64,000 nucleotides of DNA from an uncultured Pseudomonadota bacterium. Its GTDB lineage: Bacteria; Pseudomonadota; Alphaproteobacteria; Rs-D84. A program made the translations under genes and the position numbers. This document shows, one piece after another, positions 36,380 through 45,322 of the stretch. How positions within the stretch are numbered: the first letter of the stretch is position 1; each line of letters begins with the position of its first letter. The notes beneath the pieces are model-generated. The model worked only from the letters and a program-made list of their open reading frames with translations, ran no database searches and was not told the DNA's origin. The DNA is taken from the NCBI GenBank assembly GCA_937885575.1, contig CALABO010000008.1, forward strand, positions 1-64,000, given 5' to 3'.

Positions 36380-37438
36380 ATGGCACACAGTCGTATTCTT
36401 TCAAGATTTTTATTCAAACGCTTTTTTATGGGCGTTGGTTTGGTGCTGTTGATTGTATGCGGAATTATATTCGCGGTCACCTTTGTCGAAAGGTTGCCCG
36501 GGTACCCGACGGCACTGCTTGCATTAAACGACGCATGGATACGACTTGTTGAATATGTGCCGATGTTTTTACCACTTGCGGTTTTTATGGGAACATTGGT
36601 CGCATACTATAACCTTACGCGGTCCAGTGAAGGTGTCATAATTTCCGGCGCGGGACTGTCGCCGTATCAAATGGCGCGACCATTCTTGCTTGGTGCATTT
36701 ATAATCGGCGTTTTCGCAACAACAATTATAAATCCATACGCGGTGAATCTGCGTTCAAAAAATATAAGTTCTGAATACCTTAAACTGGTTGACGGGAAAA
36801 TATGGGTGCGTGATTTTTCCGATGATGAATACACAACAATTACGGCGAAAAATGTAACCCAAGATAACAAAGATTTAATCTTTCACGATGCGATAATTTT
36901 CGTCCAAGATTCTAATTTTAGGTTGAACACTCGTATTGATACCGCGCATGTGACACTTTCGGAAAACACGCTTGCAACCGATGCGGCAAACATATTTGAC
37001 ACAACCGGCCAATCGCACAGTGGCACGTGGACACGCGAAACAAAAATAACACCAAAAACCATACTTGACCGATACCTGCAACCGGATCAGATTTCTTTTT
37101 GGCAATTGCCAGAGTTTATTAAAAAAATGTCTGCAGTTGGGGTTCCAGTGCGCGGACATATCATACAATTTTGGACACTGTTGTTTTTACCACTTAGTAT
37201 GATTGCAATGGCGACATTGGGCGTGGCATTTTCACAAACACACCAACGCCGCAACCACAGTTTCGGAACAAAATTCGCAATCGGAATACTTACGTGCTTT
37301 GTTTTATATTTTCTGTTGAATATATTTAGTGCACTTGGCGCAAACGGAACATTACCACCACTGCTTGCCATCATTGCACCACCACTAATTATCATCGCCG
37401 CCGCGGGCGTATTCATCGCTGGATTTGATACAATATAA
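36380..37438 (+). CDS. lptG: LPS export permease, LptG/LptF family
   Basis: Inner-membrane permease of the Lpt bridge that extracts LPS with LptB. 352 residues with the YjgP/YjgQ layout: helices at about 12-34, 55-78 and 98-120, a periplasmic jellyroll (about 125-260), then three more helices. AVFMGTLVAYYNLTRSSEGVIISGAGLSP is typical of the family. LptG is favoured over LptF by the N-terminus, but this is not certain. First gene of an operon with a tiny membrane protein and xerD. Confidence 0.85.
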   Translation: MAHSRILSRFLFKRFFMGVGLVLLIVCGIIFAVTFVERLPGYPTALLALNDAWIRLVEYVPMFLPLAVFMGTLVAYYNLTRSSEGVIISGAGLSPYQMARPFLLGAFIIGVFATTIINPYAVNLRSKNISSEYLKLVDGKIWVRDFSDDEYTTITAKNVTQDNKDLIFHDAIIFVQDSNFRLNTRIDTAHVTLSENTLATDAANIFDTTGQSHSGTWTRETKITPKTILDRYLQPDQISFWQLPEFIKKMSAVGVPVRGHIIQFWTLLFLPLSMIAMATLGVAFSQTHQRRNHSFGTKFAIGILTCFVLYFLLNIFSALGANGTLPPLLAIIAPPLIIIAAAGVFIAGFDTI

Positions 37439-37456
37439 AAAAAAGGGGAAAAGCAA

Positions 37457-37588
37457 ATGCCACTGCGTAAAAAAAGTTCAAACCCATGGAAATTTATTTT
37501 ACTGATTGTTATCATCACACTTGTCGTTTTGATGATAGTATATTTTCCACCAACCAATAATGTAACCGAAGTTGTATTATACGAATAA
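37457..37588 (+). CDS. Tiny single-helix membrane protein, 43 residues
   Basis: MPLRKKSSNPWKFILLI starts a basic N-terminus followed by one membrane helix (about 13-29) and a short outside tail ending in VVLYE. An AAAGGGGAA ribosome-binding site precedes the ATG and the stop shares a base with the xerD start, which supports real translation. Function unknown. Confidence 0.65.
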   Translation: MPLRKKSSNPWKFILLIVIITLVVLMIVYFPPTNNVTEVVLYE

Positions 37589-38460
37589 TGAACTATATTG
37601 ATGTTTTCTTAGAGGCACTGTCCGCCGAAAAAGGCCGCAGCAAAAATACATTGGTTTCATACGCCAATGATTTGCGCGCGGCGAATGCGGCTATAAATGG
37701 GGGATTGGTAAATGCCACCGATGCGGATATACAAAAATACCTTGGCGAACTTAGCGCATGCCCGACATCCATCGCCCGCAAGGCGAGTGCCTTGCGCGGA
37801 TTTTATAAATTCCTAATGTTGGAACATATCATCACAAAAAATCCCGCAACAAATATCGAACTGCCCAAACGGCCAAAGCCATTACCAAAATTACTTTCCA
37901 CCGATGAAATTGAATTACTTATATCTTCGGCGGGCGATGTCCGAAACGCGACCCGCCTGCGCGCGATGATAGAATTGATTTACGCATCGGGACTGCGCGT
38001 GTCGGAACTTTGCGAATTGCCAATGACCGCGATACTTGGCGACCGGCTTTTGATACATGGCAAGGGTTCCAAGGAACGCATAGTCCCCATGCATGCCGAG
38101 GCACAAACCGCACTAACCCGATGGCTGCGCATGCGCGATGCGGATGAATCAAAATACGTTTTTCCATCACGCGGCGCATCGGGCCACATAACGCGCGACG
38201 GTTTTTTTAAGTTATTAAAAAAGTGTGCCACGCTTGCTGGAATTTCGCCCGCGCGTGTTGGCCCGCACGTTTTGCGACATTCGTTTGCATCGCACTTGCT
38301 GTCGCACGGTGCGAATTTGCGTGCAATTCAAACTATGCTTGGGCACGAAGACATATCGACAACACAAATTTATACGCATGTCTTGCCGGAAAAATTACAG
38401 CAAGTTGTCACCGAACATCACCCATTATCGGACCAAAAAGGACACGCAACAAATGATTAA
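37588..38460 (+). CDS. xerD: Tyrosine recombinase XerD (or XerC)
   Basis: Resolves chromosome dimers at dif under FtsK control. 290 residues: N-terminal SAM-like core-binding domain, then the catalytic set R (YASGLRVSEL), K (HGKGSKERIVP), H-x-x-R (GPHVLRHSFASHLL), H (LGHEDI) and Y (TTQIYTHV). Full length and housekeeping context argue against a phage integrase. Overlaps the next gene by 8 bp. XerC versus XerD needs a tree. Confidence 0.88.
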   Translation: MNYIDVFLEALSAEKGRSKNTLVSYANDLRAANAAINGGLVNATDADIQKYLGELSACPTSIARKASALRGFYKFLMLEHIITKNPATNIELPKRPKPLPKLLSTDEIELLISSAGDVRNATRLRAMIELIYASGLRVSELCELPMTAILGDRLLIHGKGSKERIVPMHAEAQTALTRWLRMRDADESKYVFPSRGASGHITRDGFFKLLKKCATLAGISPARVGPHVLRHSFASHLLSHGANLRAIQTMLGHEDISTTQIYTHVLPEKLQQVVTEHHPLSDQKGHATND

Positions 38461-38947
38461 AAAATGCGATTTTCCGGGCTGTACCCGGGCCGGGACTTGC
38501 CGTGCGCCAAAAACGCGCGACCTGAAAGAATATTGGTCTTTTTGCCGTGAACACGCCGCAGAATACAATAAAAATTGGAATTATTACGCAAATATGTCCG
38601 CCGATGAAATCGAAGAAGATTGGGAACGCCAAACATTTGGTGAACCAATCGGCAAACGGTCAAAGCAAGACACCGCCGATTACATAAAATTCCTTAATGA
38701 CTTTTTAACCGGTCGCGCAAGTTTTGATAAAATGCCACCAAAGAAATCTCTGCCGTCGGCAATCGTTGCGGCGTTCAAAACACTTGAATTGCCAATTACT
38801 GCATCGTGGCGCGAAATCGGCGCAAAATACCGCGTGCTCGCCAAGAAATATCACCCGGACACGGCAAAAAGTTCGGATTCGTCGGGTACCGAATTTGCAA
38901 AAATTTCCGCCGCATATCAAACACTAAAAAAACATTTCGGCAAATAA
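38453..38947 (+). CDS. J-domain protein with N-terminal cysteine motif
   Basis: 164 residues from the ATG at 38453. N-terminal CDFPGCTRAGTCRAP and SFCREH could bind zinc; the C-terminal half is a J domain with REIGAKYRVLAKKYHPD (HPD motif). Such proteins (DnaJ at the C-terminus, small zinc segment in front) occur in alphaproteobacteria and probably recruit DnaK to a specific client. Overlaps xerD by 8 bp. Confidence 0.85.
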   Translation: MIKKCDFPGCTRAGTCRAPKTRDLKEYWSFCREHAAEYNKNWNYYANMSADEIEEDWERQTFGEPIGKRSKQDTADYIKFLNDFLTGRASFDKMPPKKSLPSAIVAAFKTLELPITASWREIGAKYRVLAKKYHPDTAKSSDSSGTEFAKISAAYQTLKKHFGK

Positions 38948-39000
38948 GAATTTTGCTCTAATTCATTTAATGCTGCATTCAACCGAATATCATAAAAATA

Positions 39001-39029
39001 TTGAAAAACAGTGTAACATGAAGTATATT
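39001..39029 (+). promoter_or_regulatory. Promoter of the small gene at 39050
   Basis: TTGAAA, 17-bp spacer, TATATT, about 20 bases before the start; AGAGG serves as ribosome-binding site. Confidence 0.5.
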
Positions 39030-39049
39030 AAAAGAAAGAGGTTATGAAA

Positions 39050-39268
39050 ATGAAATTTGTAGAAACTTATCGTTGTTATAATATCGGAGCAGACAATGGC
39101 CTGTTTTATGGATTTGATTTTGGTAACGTTTTTCCCAAAACATTCAAAACAAACTCATTACAGAATGCCAGAAATATTGTTGATATGGCTGTATATTTTG
39201 CCACAAAAGATCTTTTAGACGCAACATTCCAACATAAACTGGAAGAAGAACTTGGAATAAGAAATTAA
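39050..39268 (+). CDS. Hypothetical protein, 72 residues
   Basis: Not recognised. MKFVETYRCYNIGADNGLFY is followed by a likely small alpha/beta domain; soluble, no signal. The ATG at 39050 is preferred over the one at 39044 because it is better spaced from AGAGG. It has its own promoter and stands alone between the J-domain gene and trxB. Confidence 0.55.
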   Translation: MKFVETYRCYNIGADNGLFYGFDFGNVFPKTFKTNSLQNARNIVDMAVYFATKDLLDATFQHKLEEELGIRN

Positions 39269-39353
39269 TATTCGTTTTTCACTTAGGCTTAATTTTTTAT
39301 GGCACATCCAATGAATTTGTGCTATGTTATGACCCACAAAAAGGATTTTTTGC

Positions 39354-40256
39354 ATGTATGATGTTGTTATTTTGGGTTCTGGGCCGGCGGGATTGACCGC
39401 GGCGCTGTATTGTGGACGCGCGAACAAAAACGCGCTTGTTATGGGTGGCGACACACTGGGCGGTCAAACCGCGGGAATCGCAACACTTGAAAATTATCCG
39501 GGGTTCCGGGGAAGCGGTTTCGACCTTATTCAATTTATGAAGGCCCAGGCCGAATCTTTCGGTGCAAAGATTGAAATGAACACCATCGCACATATTGAAA
39601 ACGGCGAAAACAATACCTTTACATTGACCGACACACATGGAAAAAAATACGACACGCGCGCCGTTATTTTGGCCACAGGTGCAAGCCCACGAAAACTTGA
39701 AATCGCGGGCGCACGCGAATTCTTTGGCCGCGGCGTTTCATATTGCGCAACATGTGATGGTTTTTTCTATGGCGGGAAAACGGTGCTTGTTATCGGCGGT
39801 GGCAATGCGGCATTAAACGACGCACTGTATTTGGCGGACATCGCAAAAACGGTAAAAATCGTTTATCGCAAATCGGCTTTCACCCGGGCGGAGGCAATTA
39901 TTCGCGAACGCGTTGCGGAAAAGTCAAACATCGAATGCATATTTAACACGGAATTAAAATCTATATCGGCGCGACCAAATTCCGAAAGTGGCGAACTGAT
40001 TGCAACGACAATGAATGATGAACAAATAATTTGTGACGGAATTTTCGTTGCGATTGGCCACGAAGCAAACACCGATTATCTAAGCGAAGATATAAAGCGC
40101 GATGACCTTGGCCGGATTGCACCGGACGCGTTACCACGCGGAATGTTTGTCGCCGGCGATGTTCATTCGAATATAAAAATGCAAATTGCAACTGCGGTCG
40201 GCACGGGATGCACCGCGGCGATGGACGCAATCGCATACCTTAACGCAAACGCATAA
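39354..40256 (+). CDS. trxB: Thioredoxin reductase
   Basis: NADPH-dependent FAD enzyme that reduces thioredoxin. 300 residues: FAD-binding GSGPAGLTAALYCGRA at the N-terminus, the redox motif CATCDGFFY near residue 132, NADPH-binding VIGGGNAALNDALYL, and the C-terminal GMFVAGDVHSNIKMQIATAVG. Its likely substrate is encoded at 8.7 kb. serS follows 17 bp downstream. Confidence 0.93.
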   Translation: MYDVVILGSGPAGLTAALYCGRANKNALVMGGDTLGGQTAGIATLENYPGFRGSGFDLIQFMKAQAESFGAKIEMNTIAHIENGENNTFTLTDTHGKKYDTRAVILATGASPRKLEIAGAREFFGRGVSYCATCDGFFYGGKTVLVIGGGNAALNDALYLADIAKTVKIVYRKSAFTRAEAIIRERVAEKSNIECIFNTELKSISARPNSESGELIATTMNDEQIICDGIFVAIGHEANTDYLSEDIKRDDLGRIAPDALPRGMFVAGDVHSNIKMQIATAVGTGCTAAMDAIAYLNANA

Positions 40257-40273
40257 GTAAAAAAGGATGAAAA

Positions 40274-41554
40274 ATGTTGGATATGAAATTTATTCGTGAA
40301 AACCCAGAAATTGTGAAAAACGCATGCCGCGTGAAAAACTTTCCGGATGTTGTCGATGACATTTTATCATTGGATGTGCGCGTTCGCGAATTAAAGACAA
40401 TCACACAAACAAAAACCGCCGAAAAAAATAAACTTTCGCGCGAAATTCCAACCGCCACGGACAAGGCACCACTTATCGCAAAATCCAAACAAATTGGCGA
40501 AGAGATTGCAAACGATTTGGCGGAACTGGATGAAAAAGAAGCAAAGTTAAATGACCTTTTGCACCGCGTCCCACAAATCCCGTCGGCCGACGCACCCGTT
40601 GGTGCGGACGATTCCGCAAACATAGAGGTTCGCCGTGTCGGTACACCGCGCACATTTGATTTTACCCCGCGGCCCCAGTGGGAATTACTTGATATGAATG
40701 GTTGGTGGATGCCGGAAAAAATCGCAGGTGTTTGTGGCACACGCACATATTGCCTGTGTGGTGAATTGGCGGAATTATCGTTGGCAATTCAAACATACGT
40801 AATTCAAAAATTGATTAGTAAAGGTTTCAAATATATCGAATGCCCGCCCGTCACAAAGCCCCAGGCTGTATTTAATGCGGGCCATTTTATGGGTTCGGAT
40901 TTATCAATCATGAATGACGATGTTTTCATGCTTTCGGGCACAGACCGTTGTTTGGCGGCGACCGCGGAAATAATTTTGAATTCATTGCATGCGGACGACA
41001 TTTTAACCGAAAACGAATTGCCAATAAAGTATGCCGGATTTTCCACATGTTTCCGTAAAGAGGCCGGTGCCGCCGGTCGTGACACGCGCGGACTGGTGCG
41101 GTTTCATCACTTTGACAAAGTCGAACAATATATTTTCTGTCGTCCCGAAGAAAGCGATGAAATGCATGAATTTTTGTTAAACAACCTGTGCGAAGTCGTT
41201 GGCGATTTGGAATTGCCGTATCGCGTAATCGCAAATTCCACCGGCGATATGGGATTTAACAAAGTAAAACAAAACGATGTAGAGGCATGGTTTCCATCCG
41301 AAAACGCGTATCGGGAATTGGGGTCTTGTTCATCAATTGGTCAGTTTCAGGCCCGCCGCACAAACACACGCTATCGCGAAAACGCAACCGGCGAAGTGAA
41401 ATTTGTTGCGACACTCAACAACACTGGAATTGCCCTGCCCCGCGCATTGGTGCCGGTGATTGAAAACCACCAAAACGCCGATGGGTCTGTGAACATTCCG
41501 AAAAAACTGCAACCATTAATGGGCGGAAGAACGAAAATCGGGGGTAAACACTAG
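40274..41554 (+). CDS. serS: Seryl-tRNA synthetase
   Basis: 426 residues. N-terminal antiparallel coiled coil (about 25-100) that grips the long arm of tRNA-Ser, then the class II core with TDRCLAATAEIILNSLH (motif 1 area), FRKEAGAAGRDTRGLVRFHHF (motif 2) and the motif 3 region NNTGIALPRALVPVIENHQ. Start MLDMKFIRENPEIVK is the standard beginning, with AAGGA upstream. Confidence 0.95.
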   Translation: MLDMKFIRENPEIVKNACRVKNFPDVVDDILSLDVRVRELKTITQTKTAEKNKLSREIPTATDKAPLIAKSKQIGEEIANDLAELDEKEAKLNDLLHRVPQIPSADAPVGADDSANIEVRRVGTPRTFDFTPRPQWELLDMNGWWMPEKIAGVCGTRTYCLCGELAELSLAIQTYVIQKLISKGFKYIECPPVTKPQAVFNAGHFMGSDLSIMNDDVFMLSGTDRCLAATAEIILNSLHADDILTENELPIKYAGFSTCFRKEAGAAGRDTRGLVRFHHFDKVEQYIFCRPEESDEMHEFLLNNLCEVVGDLELPYRVIANSTGDMGFNKVKQNDVEAWFPSENAYRELGSCSSIGQFQARRTNTRYRENATGEVKFVATLNNTGIALPRALVPVIENHQNADGSVNIPKKLQPLMGGRTKIGGKH

Positions 41555-41567
41555 CGGACCTGTCTCG

Positions 41568-41609
41568 CTGTAGCGAAACGAAAGCGAATTTAGCGGGGTG
41601 ACGTTGTTT
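41568..41609 (+). repeat. Partial palindromic repeat downstream of serS
   Basis: GTCTCGCTGTAGCGAAACGA and the following AAAGCGAATTTAGCGGGGTG match the right half of the MITE-like copy at 10066-10193 (TCTCGCTGTAGCGATAGCGA...GGGGTGTCG). A degraded or solo arm. Confidence 0.5.
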
Positions 41610-41611
41610 CT

Positions 41612-41654
41612 CACTAACCACTCACACTAGCCACTCACACTAGCCACTAACACT
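41612..41654 (-). repeat. GTTAGTG tract between serS and typA
   Basis: Plus-strand CACTAACCACTCACACTAGC and similar units. Here the orientation is opposite to that of the flanking plus-strand genes. Confidence 0.5.
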
Positions 41655-41658
41655 TTTT

Positions 41659-41686
41659 GTTGAAAATCCAAAAATATAGTGTATTC
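41659..41686 (+). promoter_or_regulatory. Promoter of typA
   Basis: TTGAAA, 16-bp spacer, TATTCT, about 30 bases upstream of the typA ATG. Confidence 0.45.
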
Positions 41687-41715
41687 TATACCTTTAGGGC
41701 AAAAAAGGGCTAAAT

Positions 41716-43554
41716 ATGAAGATTCGTAACATTGCGATTATTGCGCACGTTGACCACGGAAAAACGACCCTGGTGGATAACATGCTAAAACAGGCGGGAA
41801 CTTTCCGCGAAAACGAACGCGTCGAAGACCGCGTCATGGACAGTGGCGACATCGAACGCGAACGCGGCATTACTATTTCCGCAAAGCCAACATCGGTTCT
41901 GTGGCACGATTACAAGATAAATATTGTCGATACACCCGGTCACGCGGACTTTGGCGGCGAAGTCGAACGTATTTTGTCGATGGTTGACGGTGTGGTGCTG
42001 CTGGTCGATAGTGCCGAAGGCCCCCTGCCCCAAACGAAATTTGTTCTTTCAAAAGCCCTAAAACTTGGCTTACGTCCTATTGTTTGTATCAACAAGGTTG
42101 ACCGTGGCGACGCCCGCCCGGACGAGGTTTTATCCGAAACTTTTGACCTGTTCGATAAATTGGGGGCGGACGATGCACAACTTGATTTTCCATACCTTTA
42201 TGCGGTTGGACGCGACGGTTGGGCGGTGCGCGATTTGAACGACGAACATAAAGACCTGACGCCATTGTTCCAACTGATTGTTGACCATGTGCCGGCACCG
42301 GATTGCAATGGTTCGCGTTGCCAATTGGATGCACCGTTCACAATGCTTGCCACGACATTGGAATCGGACCCGTATGTTGGGCGCATTTTAACCGGAAAAA
42401 TCGAATCAGGCACCGTACGCGTTGGACAAAGTGTCAAGGCAATAAATATGAACGGCGAATTTGTTGAAAATGCCAAAATCACAAAGATTATCGAACACCG
42501 CGGAATTGAAAAGATTTCCCGCGAAAGCGCATCGGCCGGCGACATTGTCGTCGTTGCCGGATTCACCAAGGCAACCGTTGCGGACACTCTGTGCGACCCG
42601 TCGGTCACCGAACCAATTCCCGCAATGCCGATTGACCCTCCAACCCTTACCATGACATTTTTCGTGAACACATCGCCACTTGCGGGGAAAAGCGGTAAAA
42701 AACTTACATCGCGTATGATTGGCGAACGCCTTTTCAAAGAAGCCGAAACAAACATCGCACTAAAAGTCACACAAAGTGAAAACAAAGAATCTTTCGAAGT
42801 TTCCGGCCGTGGCGAATTGCAATTGGGGATTTTGATTGAAACAATGCGCCGCGAAGGTTTTGAACTTTCGGTGTCGCGTCCGCGCGTCGTTATGCACACC
42901 GGCGACAACGGCGAAATGTTGGAACCAATCGAAGAAGTCGTTGTTGATGTCGATGATGAATTCAGTGGCGTTGTTATTGAAAAGATGACAAAGCGCAAGG
43001 CAACTATTACCGAAATGAAGGCGTCCGGCGGCGGCAAAACGCGCATTGTGTTTTCTGCGCCGTCACGCGGACTTATCGGATACCTTTCGGAATTCAGGAC
43101 CGACACGCGTGGCACCGGAATTATGAACCGCGTGTTTGATAAATACGGTCCATATCGCGGCCCAATCGTGCAATATCGTCCGGGCGTTTTGGTTTCCATG
43201 GAAAATGGTGTCACAGCAACATACGCACTGCATAACCTTGAACCGCGTGGCGTTTTATTTGTTGGCCCACAAACCGAAGTTTATTCCGGTATGATTATCG
43301 GCGAACACAGCAAAGAAAATGATTTGGAAGTCAACCCGATAAAGGGCAAAGAACTTACCAATGTGCGCAGTGTAACGGCGGATGAAAAATTGTTCCTTGC
43401 GCCACCGCGCAAAATGTCGTTGGAAGAAGCGTTATCATATATCCAAGATGATGAATTGGTCGAAGTCACGCCGGCGACAATCCGTCTGCGCAAGAAAGAA
43501 TTGGACAGCGGGAAACGAAAAAAACTTGCCCGCGGCAAAGATGAGACACTATAA
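41716..43554 (+). CDS. typA: Ribosome-associated GTPase TypA/BipA
   Basis: Translational GTPase involved in ribosome assembly and stress. 612 residues: G1 AHVDHGKTTL, G2 RGITI, G3 DTPGHADF, G4 NKVD; then EF-G-like domains II, III and V and the BipA-specific C-terminal domain. MDSGDIERERGITI is diagnostic. Single gene with its own promoter and a terminator. Confidence 0.95.
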   Translation: MKIRNIAIIAHVDHGKTTLVDNMLKQAGTFRENERVEDRVMDSGDIERERGITISAKPTSVLWHDYKINIVDTPGHADFGGEVERILSMVDGVVLLVDSAEGPLPQTKFVLSKALKLGLRPIVCINKVDRGDARPDEVLSETFDLFDKLGADDAQLDFPYLYAVGRDGWAVRDLNDEHKDLTPLFQLIVDHVPAPDCNGSRCQLDAPFTMLATTLESDPYVGRILTGKIESGTVRVGQSVKAINMNGEFVENAKITKIIEHRGIEKISRESASAGDIVVVAGFTKATVADTLCDPSVTEPIPAMPIDPPTLTMTFFVNTSPLAGKSGKKLTSRMIGERLFKEAETNIALKVTQSENKESFEVSGRGELQLGILIETMRREGFELSVSRPRVVMHTGDNGEMLEPIEEVVVDVDDEFSGVVIEKMTKRKATITEMKASGGGKTRIVFSAPSRGLIGYLSEFRTDTRGTGIMNRVFDKYGPYRGPIVQYRPGVLVSMENGVTATYALHNLEPRGVLFVGPQTEVYSGMIIGEHSKENDLEVNPIKGKELTNVRSVTADEKLFLAPPRKMSLEEALSYIQDDELVEVTPATIRLRKKELDSGKRKKLARGKDETL

Positions 43555-43556
43555 CA

Positions 43557-43585
43557 ACGAAACCGGCAATAGCCGGTTTTTTTCA
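43557..43585 (+). terminator. Terminator of typA
   Basis: AAACCGGC-AATA-GCCGGTTT followed by TTTTT, 5 bp after the stop. Confidence 0.8.
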
Positions 43586-43635
43586 TGATTGATACAATTG
43601 TTGCAAAATATAAAATAAATATGTAAATTAAAACT

Positions 43636-44496
43636 ATGAAAAGTTTAATTTCAAACCATAAAAGATTATTCTTAATCGCAGGTTACGACAAAAACGGGAA
43701 AATAAATTCCGCATTGTTGCACCTGGTAAAATCTCTTGCAAAATACGGCGATTGCGTTTTGGTTATGGATTCTGATTGCGATGAATCTGAACTAAAAAAA
43801 ATAAAACCATACTGCCTATATGTCGCCGGCGTGCGCCATGGCGAATATGATTTCGGTTCATACAAACGCGCATATATTTGGGCAACCGAAAATACGAATT
43901 TATCAAACTATGATTTTATGTATATGGTAAACGACAGCGTATACGGCCCATTATTTGATATTGGCGATTACCTGAACAAAATGGAATCATTGGGAACCGA
44001 TGCATTCGGTATGGTCAAAAAAACTGGTGGTAAATTTGAACACATACAATCTTGGTTTATCGGTATGAACAAACAAGTTTTCCTGTCAAAATGGTTTAGC
44101 GATTTCATAATGTCGGTAAGAAAAGTTGAGAAAAAAACCGCCGTCACCGCACTTTATGAAAATGGTTTTACGCGCAAACTAAACGAAAATAAAATCGCGT
44201 GGCGATGCCTTTACAACATATACAATCGCGGGGTTTATAATCGTATCCGCCACCTTTATAAAATCCGCATGCCGTTCATCAAGAAACTTTCCTTTACGCG
44301 GCATTTTGGCGCATACGGGAATCAGATTTTATATGTCATGAACCATATTCCGGAAAAATTGCGCGATGATATTTTGTCCACCGCGCGTGAAACATTTGGT
44401 GATAAATATATGGATTGGCTTTTAACAAAAAATCCTGTTAAAATTTTACTCCGTAAAACAAAATATGTTATATCGAGGTTGCTGTGCAAAAACTAA
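43636..44496 (+). CDS. Rhamnan-synthesis F (RgpF)-like glycosyltransferase
   Basis: 286 residues resembling PF05045: HGEYDFGSYKRAYIWA, MYMVNDSVYGPL, FGMVKKTGGKFEHIQSWFIG. These proteins transfer sugars in the assembly of rhamnose-containing or related surface polysaccharides. First of three plus-strand genes with overlaps; the AT-rich, lysine-rich sequence differs from the housekeeping neighbours, as is common in glycan loci. Sugar and acceptor unknown. Confidence 0.8.
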   Translation: MKSLISNHKRLFLIAGYDKNGKINSALLHLVKSLAKYGDCVLVMDSDCDESELKKIKPYCLYVAGVRHGEYDFGSYKRAYIWATENTNLSNYDFMYMVNDSVYGPLFDIGDYLNKMESLGTDAFGMVKKTGGKFEHIQSWFIGMNKQVFLSKWFSDFIMSVRKVEKKTAVTALYENGFTRKLNENKIAWRCLYNIYNRGVYNRIRHLYKIRMPFIKKLSFTRHFGAYGNQILYVMNHIPEKLRDDILSTARETFGDKYMDWLLTKNPVKILLRKTKYVISRLLCKN

Positions 44497-45320
44497 AAAA
44501 AGTTGCGGCCATCACAATGGCGCGGAACGATGAATTTTTTTTGGAACGATGGGTCGCCTATTACGGCCACGAATTGGGCACCGAAAACCTTTATATAATT
44601 CTTGACGGAACCGACCAAGATGCGCCAAAAAACGCGGACGACGCAAATATAATAAAACTGCCACACGTGGACATGTCACGCGTCGCCGGCGACAAATATC
44701 GAATCGGAAAAATCTCGGATTTGGCAAACGAACTGTTCAAAAAATATGACATAGTAATCGGTTGCGACAGCGATGAATTTTTGATTGTTGACCCCGCGAT
44801 AAAAAAATCTTTACGCGAATATTTATCATCGATAAAAATCAAAACAACTGTTTCTGGACTTGGGCTTGACATCGGGCAAAATATGAAAACAGAAAAACAA
44901 ATCGACCAATCAAAACCAATGTTGGAACAACGCGGCTACGCCCTACTTTCAACCCGTTATACTAAACCGGTTGTTCTGTCGCAACCCGCCCGTTGGGGCA
45001 GTGGTTTTCACCATGTCAAAGGTCACAATTTCCACATTGATAAAAATTTATATTTGTTACACTTTGGCGCGGTTGATATGGAAATGCTGATTAAAAAGGC
45101 GGAAAAGCGCGGTGCTGATTGGGTGAACCATTTGCGCCGCCGTGGAAACGGAACGATAAATACGGTCACGAAAAAAACCGCGCATGGCACGGGTTATATA
45201 AAAACCGCTCGCATTATGCAACGCATATTCCGTCCAATCTATGCGCCCGGCAAACCCGGAATGATGGGATTAAAGTGGGTTGTAAAAATTCCACAAAGAT
45301 TCAAAAAATCGAGGATATAA
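44484..45320 (+). CDS. Glycosyltransferase, GT2-like (Glyco_tranf_2_4 type)
   Basis: 278 residues. KVAAITMARNDEFFLERWVAYY is the PF13704-type N-terminus and IGCDSDEFLIV the metal-binding DxD-like motif; HFGAVDMEMLIKKAEKRG lies in the C-terminal half. Cytoplasmic transferase for a surface glycan. Overlaps the RgpF-like gene by 13 bp and precedes the Stealth gene by 2 bp. Confidence 0.78.
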   Translation: MQKLKKVAAITMARNDEFFLERWVAYYGHELGTENLYIILDGTDQDAPKNADDANIIKLPHVDMSRVAGDKYRIGKISDLANELFKKYDIVIGCDSDEFLIVDPAIKKSLREYLSSIKIKTTVSGLGLDIGQNMKTEKQIDQSKPMLEQRGYALLSTRYTKPVVLSQPARWGSGFHHVKGHNFHIDKNLYLLHFGAVDMEMLIKKAEKRGADWVNHLRRRGNGTINTVTKKTAHGTGYIKTARIMQRIFRPIYAPGKPGMMGLKWVVKIPQRFKKSRI

Positions 45321-45322
45321 AA

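Noticed and set aside
37588..38460. XerD as a phage or island integrase
   Set aside because: Full-length XerC/D architecture, housekeeping operon with lptG, no att-like repeats, phage genes or tRNA nearby.
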